A stretch of 33,550 bases of DNA from a virus, in IMG/VR virus record IMGVR_UViG_3300037843_000150, positions 1 through 33,550 of that record. One strand, written 5' to 3'. Both the position numbers and the translations under genes were made by a program. Positions 29,317 to 33,550 of the stretch are shown piece by piece (positions within the stretch are counted from its first letter, which is position 1; each line of letters begins with the position of its first letter). The notes below the pieces were generated by a model, which worked only from the letters and a program-made list of their open reading frames with translations, did no database searches and had not been told where the DNA came from.

Positions 29317-30479
29317 GAACCCTCTCCCATAAGCAATTTGCGCCGCAGTTCTTCCGCCATCTCGCTTGAAAGTCCTTTCCGTTTCTCCTTATCCGTCTTC
29401 TGCCTTCCGTCCTCCGATCTCCGTCTGAGAACTTCGATCAGTTCCATCGCATCCTTTACGGCCTTTACCTGGGCCGGCCTGGCCACGCCCCGGGCAGTCT
29501 GCATAAGCCATAATTGATGCCTCACGAAATTCTGCAGCGCCTCGATTGCCTCTTCCTCGGTCATAAGCCCGACATCGGTCAGCACAACGGCTTCTTCTGG
29601 GGCCCCTATTGACGCAGCCGTGGAAGGCTGCGCTACCGCTTCTGATTTGGTGGCGCCGTCTTCTATGGCGGCACTGTCTGCCCGCTCTGTCATCCTTGCC
29701 AGATACGCCTGCGCCCGCTCGATCTCCGCGACTTTTATTTTCTCCGGATGATCGAGCATGGCGTTTATCATTCTTGAAAACGCCTCCCAAAGAGCCTCGC
29801 GCGCATCTTCAGGGCTTGTAATTCCGCGCATTGCGGCTTCCAATTTTTGATCTTCTTCGCGGCCTTCGCGGCTTTCCTTGCCCCGTCCACGATCGGTGAT
29901 ATCGCCAGTTTTAAGTTGCTCTATCACCGCCAGCGCCTCGCGGATCTCCCGGAATGTGCCCGCGTTGACTTTCTCCGGATCTCCGAGCACCCGCCCGATC
30001 CGGACGTCGACCAACTCTTCGAGGGCTGCGATCCGCTCCTCATCACCACTTATCACCCGCGCCGGAACTTCATTCTCCGTCTTTGGCGCTTCGTCCTCAG
30101 TCCTCAGTCCTCGGTCCTCAGTCCTCCGTCTTACGGCTATCATCGTCTTCACCAGGCCGCAAAACGCATAACAGGCCTGGTTGTCCACCACGCCGGCCGC
30201 CAGCGCCTCGAAATAATCTTCATAACGTTGCTTCTGCTTCCCCAGGGCTGCCACCAGGCCATTCTCCGCAATGGATGCCGCCTGCCGTTGCATCTCGGCT
30301 TCCAGGCTAGCCGCCCGGTTTTTCCAATCATATTTTTGCGCCCAGGCCATGAGCGTCTGCCGGCTGACCGGCAGCCCGAGATCGGCGCGCTTGAGCCTGC
30401 GCTCCGTCTCGGAAAAATTCTGCCCGCATTCGATCCAGGTCCGGTATGCAAGCTCTCTTGCCTGTGTCTTTTCACTCAT
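29313..30479 (-). CDS. Terminase small subunit (Mu gp27-like), enlarged by repeat-derived segments
   Basis: This 388-residue protein begins MSEKTQARELAYRTWIECGQ with a helix-turn-helix region NFSETERRLKRADLGLPVSR then QTLMAWAQKYDWKNRAASLE, as in Mu gp27-type small terminases. It is much longer than Mu gp27. Part of the excess is repeat-derived: family G codes RRTEDRGLRTEDEAPKTE (30092-30133), family C codes GKESREGREED (29852-29880), family H codes QPSTAASIG and its inverted partner (29611-29676), and a GACGGA-type repeat codes RRSEDGRQKT (29396-29430). The ATG at 30479 has TGGAG upstream; the upstream ATG reads repeat sequence. It starts packaging. Confidence 0.8.
   Translation of the reverse strand: MSEKTQARELAYRTWIECGQNFSETERRLKRADLGLPVSRQTLMAWAQKYDWKNRAASLEAEMQRQAASIAENGLVAALGKQKQRYEDYFEALAAGVVDNQACYAFCGLVKTMIAVRRRTEDRGLRTEDEAPKTENEVPARVISGDEERIAALEELVDVRIGRVLGDPEKVNAGTFREIREALAVIEQLKTGDITDRGRGKESREGREEDQKLEAAMRGITSPEDAREALWEAFSRMINAMLDHPEKIKVAEIERAQAYLARMTERADSAAIEDGATKSEAVAQPSTAASIGAPEEAVVLTDVGLMTEEEAIEALQNFVRHQLWLMQTARGVARPAQVKAVKDAMELIEVLRRRSEDGRQKTDKEKRKGLSSEMAEELRRKLLMGEGS
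29611..29676. repeat. Family H inverted pair inside the small terminase gene
   Basis: GCAGCCGTGGAAGGCTGCGC (29615-29634) and the inverted partner GGTGGCGCCGTCTTCTATGG (29649-29668) are in frame, coding VAQPSTAASIGAPEE on one side. The pair could form a hairpin in the mRNA. Confidence 0.75.
29852..29880. repeat. Family C arm inside the small terminase gene
   Basis: TTCTTCGCGGCCTTCGCGGC is a right-arm C repeat, in frame, coding for the charged segment GKESREGREED. No partner arm is nearby. Confidence 0.72.
30092..30133. repeat. Family G heptamers inside the small terminase gene
   Basis: Five or six CAGTCCT/CGGTCCT-type heptamers in tandem lie in the coding frame and encode RTEDRGLRTEDEAPK. 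The unit matches the intergenic copies at 14183-14217. Confidence 0.82.
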
Positions 30480-30488
30480 AAAAAAACT

Positions 30489-30607
30489 CCACCACAAAGG
30501 CACAGAGGGGACCGAGAAAAGCATTCGTGGGGAGAATGCAGGGCTAAAAGCTCTTGGATTTTATGCATAGCAATTCTCTTCTCTGTGCCCTCTGTGTCTC
30601 CGTGGTG
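30489..30607. repeat. Family B inverted repeat element
   Basis: Left arm (30489-30518), loop with GGGCTAAAAGCTCTTGGATT, right arm (30573-30607). It lies between the winged-helix and small terminase genes and ends at the terminase gene's TGGAG. Confidence 0.85.
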
Positions 30608-30609
30608 AA

Positions 30610-30906
30610 TCAGCACTCAATCCCGCAATCCTTCACGCGCCCATCCATTGCATCGATCCCATACGCGGTGATCCTTACGAGCGTTATCCCGAACCCTTCT
30701 TTCCTGTCGAGTGTCAGGCAACTCTTTTCGGCCAGGTAATTCAGATAAAAATCCAGCGTATGCGAATCCATCGGATACCCAAGGGTCGCCATAGTCGCCC
30801 GCAGAAGCTCCGAATCCACGGACCGGGGATAGGCCTTTGCGGCGATTGTCAAAATGTGCCGTCTCATCATGTTATGCCGGACGTTCGCGAGCTCATCGAC
30901 GGCCAT
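30610..30906 (-). CDS. Winged-helix protein (Mu gp26-like)
   Basis: This 98-residue protein (MMRRHILTIAAKAYPRSVDS, ELLRATMATLGYPMDSHTLD, FYLNYLAEKSCLTLDRKEGF) has the pattern of a small winged helix found just before the terminase of Mu-like phages: RRHIL, then L..YLAEK....L.R, and RITA.GID. Its ATG shares the A of the preceding stop (TAATG), so it is coupled to the coiled-coil membrane protein. In this place it may regulate or assist packaging. Position and pattern support the call. Confidence 0.72.
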   Translation of the reverse strand: MAVDELANVRHNMMRRHILTIAAKAYPRSVDSELLRATMATLGYPMDSHTLDFYLNYLAEKSCLTLDRKEGFGITLVRITAYGIDAMDGRVKDCGIEC

Positions 30907-31289
30907 TATTCATCTCCTTCGGCAGCTATTGGCTTTTGTGAATGGACCATTTTTAATGTCTTCTCAAGGCTTCCAATGCGAGCGGCTTCTTCCTTTGCTG
31001 TCCGTACTTCATCGCGCAACCACTTCAATTCCTGGCCCACAACCTGCACGGCGAGCAAAATCTCCCGGTGATCGTTATTGTCCCTTTGGATGTAGGTCTG
31101 TATCGCGGCGCTCATGCCCGTCATGCTCAGCGCCTGCTGGGCCATCGCTTCTGCGATTTTCTCCTGAGTCGCAATGAACGCCACGCCGAACCTTATGGAC
31201 AATTTATAGATAACGACCACGATGAGCGCGCAGATGACCACGGTGCATCCGAGGTCCACCAGGCTCTTGATTAACGTCAGATCGTTCAT
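30906..31289 (-). CDS. Membrane-anchored coiled-coil protein (spanin/holin-region type)
   Basis: This 127-residue protein has one N-terminal span (GCTVVICALIVVVIYKL, residues 14-30) and then a long helical, charged part (FIATQEKIAEAMAQQALSMT, LLAVQVVGQELKWLRDEVRT, then AKEEAARIGSLEKTLKMV). This layout is that of an i-spanin or a coiled-coil holin-region protein. The ATG at 31289 has GAGAAAG upstream; the TTG at 31295 is poorer. It is followed without a gap by the winged-helix gene. Lysis role is inferred from layout and place before the terminase. Confidence 0.55.
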   Translation of the reverse strand: MNDLTLIKSLVDLGCTVVICALIVVVIYKLSIRFGVAFIATQEKIAEAMAQQALSMTGMSAAIQTYIQRDNNDHREILLAVQVVGQELKWLRDEVRTAKEEAARIGSLEKTLKMVHSQKPIAAEGDE

Positions 31290-31302
31290 GGGCAAAAATC
31301 TT

Positions 31303-31463
31303 TCTCACCACGAAGATTGTTGGCGTAAAAACAAAAAATCTATCACCACGAAGAGCACGAAGAGCACGAAGGAAAAAATTCATAGGGAGAGGCAATGCCT
31401 AAAAAGTTTTGGTTTTTATCCATAACGAGTCTTTTCTTCGTGTCCTTCGTGCCCTTCGTGGTG
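31303..31463. repeat. Family A inverted repeat element with an extra left arm start
   Basis: A first short left arm (31303-31318), a full left arm (31342-31376), loop with CCTAAAAAGTTTTGGTTTTT, and a right arm (31431-31463). The first short arm has no partner. It lies between the 86-residue gene and the coiled-coil membrane gene. Confidence 0.85.
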
Positions 31464-31473
31464 AATTCTTCTC

Positions 31474-31734
31474 TTATTCCGTGATCGCCGCATTCGGCTG
31501 AGCAGGCGGCGGAATCGGAAGCGGCGCGGTCCACGGCGGCGTGGTGAAGGCTTCCGATGTCCCGGCTTTATTGACCGCGACGATAACGGCCTTATATTCC
31601 GTCCCCGGAACCGCAATAAAATCGACCAGGGCCGAACCGTCTGCCTCGGGGATTATTTGCCCATTCGGGATCGGAAGTCCCTGCACCTGGTAATACTCAA
31701 CGTTTTCAAGAGGTTCGATTTTAAGCTGTGCCAT
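31474..31734 (-). CDS. Small protein with Ig/Fn3-like strand pattern
   Basis: This 86-residue protein (MAQLKIEPLENVEYYQVQGL, GSALVDFIAVPGTEYKAVIV, AVNKAGTSEAFTTPPWTAPL) has the strand pattern of a single fibronectin-type sheet with YKAVIVAVNKAGTSE, and a Pro-rich tail (PIPPPAQPNAAITE). The start is ATG; GGGAGGAAAG lies upstream. The Pro-rich end is like a linker. It lies between two small membrane proteins. Function unknown. Confidence 0.55.
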   Translation of the reverse strand: MAQLKIEPLENVEYYQVQGLPIPNGQIIPEADGSALVDFIAVPGTEYKAVIVAVNKAGTSEAFTTPPWTAPLPIPPPAQPNAAITE

Positions 31735-31765
31735 TTCACTTTCCTCCCGTTATTGATGCCTTTGG

Positions 31766-31794
31766 TTCGCCGCCGTGGAAGGCGGCGCTACCTC
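31766..31794. repeat. Family H half-element
   Basis: One arm of the H repeat (CGCCGCCGTGGAAGGCGGCG, 31769-31788, plus CTACC) follows the stop of the 116-residue membrane gene. It is itself self-complementary around TGGA and could form a short hairpin. Confidence 0.8.
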
Positions 31795-32143
31795 ACTCTT
31801 CATGACTTATTGATGCTGAAGGTTGCAAAGGCGCTCCTCCCGCTCCCGCATTGAGGGTCCGGTTTAGCTGCTGGACCTGCCCTGCAATCTTCGACGGGTC
31901 CCCATCGATTAGGTCCTGCATCTCCTGCTCGATCTTAGGGCCAACAACATCAAATGTTTTTCTAATAGGCTCGGGCAAATCGGCTTGTACGCCCTGCCAG
32001 CCGGCGATGAAAAACTGAGAGAGGAACTCAAGTACATAATTCGGCCGCAATTGCGTTGATTTGCCAATTGCCTCGGAGAGATAAAAGAGCAAATAACCCA
32101 CTGGGCAGATGACGTAGATCCAGATCGGGATTTCGACTGTCAT
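31793..32143 (-). CDS. Small membrane protein after the phospholipase-like gene
   Basis: This 116-residue protein has one N-terminal span (IWIYVICPVGYLLFYLSEA, residues 7-25) and a helical C-terminal part (ADLPEPIRKTFDVVGPKIEQ, EMQDLIDGDPSKIAGQVQQL). Its ATG overlaps the stop of the preceding gene as ATGA, so it is coupled to the PLA2-like protein. It could tether or help export its neighbour. No family recognised. The end (SISHEE) abuts a family H repeat. Confidence 0.58.
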   Translation of the reverse strand: MTVEIPIWIYVICPVGYLLFYLSEAIGKSTQLRPNYVLEFLSQFFIAGWQGVQADLPEPIRKTFDVVGPKIEQEMQDLIDGDPSKIAGQVQQLNRTLNAGAGGAPLQPSASISHEE

Positions 32144-32553
32144 TTCGCCTGCTCCTTGTTCTTGTGCGCCCAGAAAGCATCATCCCCCCAGGACGCGACG
32201 AATTTGTAGTATTCAAACGCTGCGGATCTGCATGCCACGCGCTGAACGTGCTCTATGATTCCGTTGAGGACACAATGCTCATCGACTGCGAGGAGTAAAT
32301 TATAAAGGAAGCACCGGTCTGCGATCCTCTTATGCTTCTCCGTTTCCCCGAAATGGTAGCAGGCATCATGGCCACAGCAGGCGGGGTAGAAATCGACGCC
32401 CAGGATCGAATCGGGGACGAGTTTGCGCTTCATGCTCTCCGGCCCGCAGCCGTTCGATATGTTCTTGAGCTGCTCGGAGCTGAGTTCAGCCACAATCCGG
32501 GGTAGCATCATGCCGCCGGGAGTGTTTACGATCTCGGCAAATACATCGCTCAT
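32140..32553 (-). CDS. Phospholipase A2-like protein
   Basis: This 137-residue protein has NGCGP (residues 34-38), then PACCGHDACYHFG (57-69) and IADRCF (77-82). CCxxHDxCY is the catalytic His-Asp segment of secreted and prokaryotic PLA2 (H62, D63), with NGCGP in place of the calcium loop. No signal peptide is seen. The start at 32553 is fixed by an ATGA overlap with the upstream gene; the longer reading adds unneeded residues. In the family this fold hydrolyses the sn-2 ester of phospholipids. In a phage near small membrane proteins it may act in lysis or entry; activity is inferred. Confidence 0.7.
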   Translation of the reverse strand: MSDVFAEIVNTPGGMMLPRIVAELSSEQLKNISNGCGPESMKRKLVPDSILGVDFYPACCGHDACYHFGETEKHKRIADRCFLYNLLLAVDEHCVLNGIIEHVQRVACRSAAFEYYKFVASWGDDAFWAHKNKEQAK

Positions 32554-32756
32554 TGCGTTTTTCTTTCCCTTTCCCACTCCCGAAACCGTTCGCAGAGGTC
32601 GCGACACTCCGATATCCCCGCGATTACTCGATAATTCACGCAGTTATAGCAGGGACAATCGAATGGGATGGGAGGTAGCGCCGCCTTCCACGGCGGCGAA
32701 CCAAGCGGTCGGCAACCTTCCCCTCCCTGCTTCTCGCTTCCCGCTTCCATCTCCAT
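32550..32756 (-). CDS. Small cysteine-rich protein with repeat-derived N-terminal part
   Basis: This 68-residue protein carries CPCYNC (34-39) and CRDLC (51-55) in its C-terminal half (FDCPCYNCVNYRV, ISECRDLCERFREWERER), enough to bind one zinc or form disulfides. Its first 30 residues come from family I heptamers (EAGSEKQGG) and a family H arm (PPWKAALPP). The ATG at 32756 overlaps the preceding stop as TGATG, and its own stop overlaps the PLA2-like start, so it is coupled on both sides. Function unknown. Confidence 0.58.
   Translation of the reverse strand: MEMEAGSEKQGGEGCRPLGSPPWKAALPPIPFDCPCYNCVNYRVIAGISECRDLCERFREWERERKTQ
32674..32750. repeat. Family H arm and family I heptamers inside the cysteine-protein gene
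   Basis: GCGCCGCCTTCCACGGCGGC (32678-32697) is an H arm; GCTTCTC/GCTTCCC heptamers follow (32729-32747). Both are in frame and together supply most of the first 30 residues of the gene. Confidence 0.75.
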
Positions 32757-33028
32757 CACCAATCCCATCTGCGCTGAAAGTAGAGCATCTTCTTCCCTGT
32801 CTGCGGCAGGACTGTATCCTGTTCCCCGAATCCATTCACTCCGGTCCAGCCGGGCCAGCCGGCCGGGACCTCATCGCTCCCGGCGAGTTGATCCAGCTCC
32901 GCCGCTACTTCGAGGAGCCAGCGGGGGTAGCCGGCTGCGTAGGGACCGCAGGCGCGACTCCTGGGTTCGTGGCTGCTTGAGCTGCCGCTAAGACGCTTCC
33001 CACTTTCGAAGAGGCGTCCGTTACTGCT
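32756..33028 (-). CDS. Open frame with no usual start, -1 to the upstream gene; possible shifted extension
   Basis: This frame is open for 90 codons and reads, in its last 65 residues, ACGPYAAGYPRWLLEVAAEL, DQLAGSDEVPAGWPGWTGVN, GFGEQDTVLPQTGKKMLYFQ, RRWDW. It is protein-like (Trp, Tyr, acidic/basic mix) and ends in a TGATG overlap with the next gene, as real genes here do. It has no ATG or TTG and only one late GTG. It is in the -1 frame of the upstream gene, whose 3' end it overlaps. Options: a non-AUG start, a programmed shift, or a sequence error. Confidence 0.45.
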   Translation of the reverse strand, partial: SSNGRLFESGKRLSGSSSSHEPRSRACGPYAAGYPRWLLEVAAELDQLAGSDEVPAGWPGWTGVNGFGEQDTVLPQTGKKMLYFQRRWDW

Positions 33029-33528
33029 TTATCCACAATCGCAGCCTGTGCCGCGACGCTCGTGTCCGACGCCTTTGCGGCCAGCAGGTTATCAAGGTTA
33101 CCGAGTTCCTTGCTTGCCAACGCTATTGCGGGACCGGCTGAGGGGTCGGCTATCGTTGCAACCGCCAGGCCCACCGGGGCGATAAGGCCCGCAACATAGG
33201 TATGATAGAATTGGCTCATGGTGGCCCAATTGGTTCCAGAGGATGAAGGCTGAGCTGCCGTGGAGGGTGCGTTCGTCGAGCGCTGAGTGGTGGCGCAGAA
33301 ACTGCCGCCACATGCGAACGTGGCGATCAATACAATTGCGATTGCGAACCTGGCGCCGCCAACGGGCATGAATTTGCGGTATGCTCTGCGTTGTCCAAAC
33401 AGGATGAAAATGAGAGCGGCCACAAACAATAATCCAAGGGCTATCATTGGCGCGATGGTCAACAGAACGAAGATGAGGACCAAAGCGATCAACATAAAAC
33501 CGACTGCAATTCCGATAAGCGTTTTCAT
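32905..33528 (-). CDS. Multi-span membrane protein, Ala/Pro-rich C-terminus
   Basis: This 207-residue protein has hydrophobic spans at about 3-45 (two: LIGIAVGFMLIALVLIFVLL, APMIALGLLFVAALIFILFG) and 60-75 (FAIAIVLIATFACGG). A soluble helical part follows (LASKELGNLDNLLAAKASDT), with an Ala/Pro-rich end. The ATG has GAGGAG upstream, next to TAAATG, so an upstream gene may end there. It is the first gene seen in the lysis-like block. A holin or membrane anchor role is possible; the family is not recognised. Confidence 0.58.
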   Translation of the reverse strand: MKTLIGIAVGFMLIALVLIFVLLTIAPMIALGLLFVAALIFILFGQRRAYRKFMPVGGARFAIAIVLIATFACGGSFCATTQRSTNAPSTAAQPSSSGTNWATMSQFYHTYVAGLIAPVGLAVATIADPSAGPAIALASKELGNLDNLLAAKASDTSVAAQAAIVDKAVTDASSKVGSVLAAAQAATNPGVAPAVPTQPATPAGSSK

Positions 33529-33550
33529 TTATTTCTCCTCACTGCTCATT

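Noticed and set aside
33300-33345. Lipoprotein signal in the right-end membrane protein
   Set aside because: The ATFACGG segment is internal, after two earlier spans, and lacks a proper lipobox at the N-terminus.
1-33550. Calling the element a transposable Mu-like prophage
   Set aside because: Gene order matches Mu's late region, but no transposase, repressor, end sequences or host flanks are present, so mode of replication is not shown.

Overview
The window is almost entirely one late gene cluster of a tailed phage or prophage with a contractile tail. Every convincing gene lies on the minus strand, so it reads from right (33550) to left (1). No integrase, transposase, replication, tRNA or ordinary host gene is present. 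The host cannot be named: GC content looks mid-range, and the dense short palindromic repeats resemble those I know from genomes of uncultured environmental bacteria, but that is only suggestive.

Layout in transcription order: an accessory and lysis-like block of small membrane and cysteine proteins with a phospholipase A2-like protein (33528 to 30610); small and large terminase and portal (30479 to 26342); a zinc-ribbon protein, a large structural protein and four small proteins (26147 to 22283); prohead protease/scaffold and major capsid protein (22110 to 19480); connector, closure and tail terminator (19319 to 16674); tail sheath, tube, frameshifted assembly chaperone, tail completion and tape measure (16291 to 10388); a Tat-signal cargo protein (10341 to 9892); baseplate hub, spike, wedge, J and gp48-like proteins (9838 to 4105); two paralogous tail fibres and a fibre accessory protein (3979 to 448); and the start of a DNA adenine methylase running off the left edge (262 to 1). 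The order from the winged-helix gene through the terminase to the baseplate, fibres and a final DNA-modification gene follows phage Mu's late region closely. With no transposition genes in view, only the morphogenesis module can be called Mu-like.

The striking feature is between the genes. Nearly every junction holds one or more short elements built from tandem units of 7 to 9 bases, arranged as inverted pairs that would form long hairpins. I separate families A (unit CACGAAGAA), B (CACAGAGGA), C (ACGCGAAG), D (ACGCGGAG), E (GAATTTAG), G (GACTGAG), I (GCTTCCT), K (TTAGTTG) and L (TAATGGG). There are also a longer 87-base element F in five copies, a GC-rich palindrome H (GCCGCCGTGGAAGGCGGC) and a GC-rich multi-hairpin element J. 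Elements nest inside one another, form chimeras, end next to the next gene's Shine-Dalgarno, and have entered reading frames in frame, most clearly in the small terminase gene. No stretch over 300 bases lacks a gene; the gaps are filled by these repeats.
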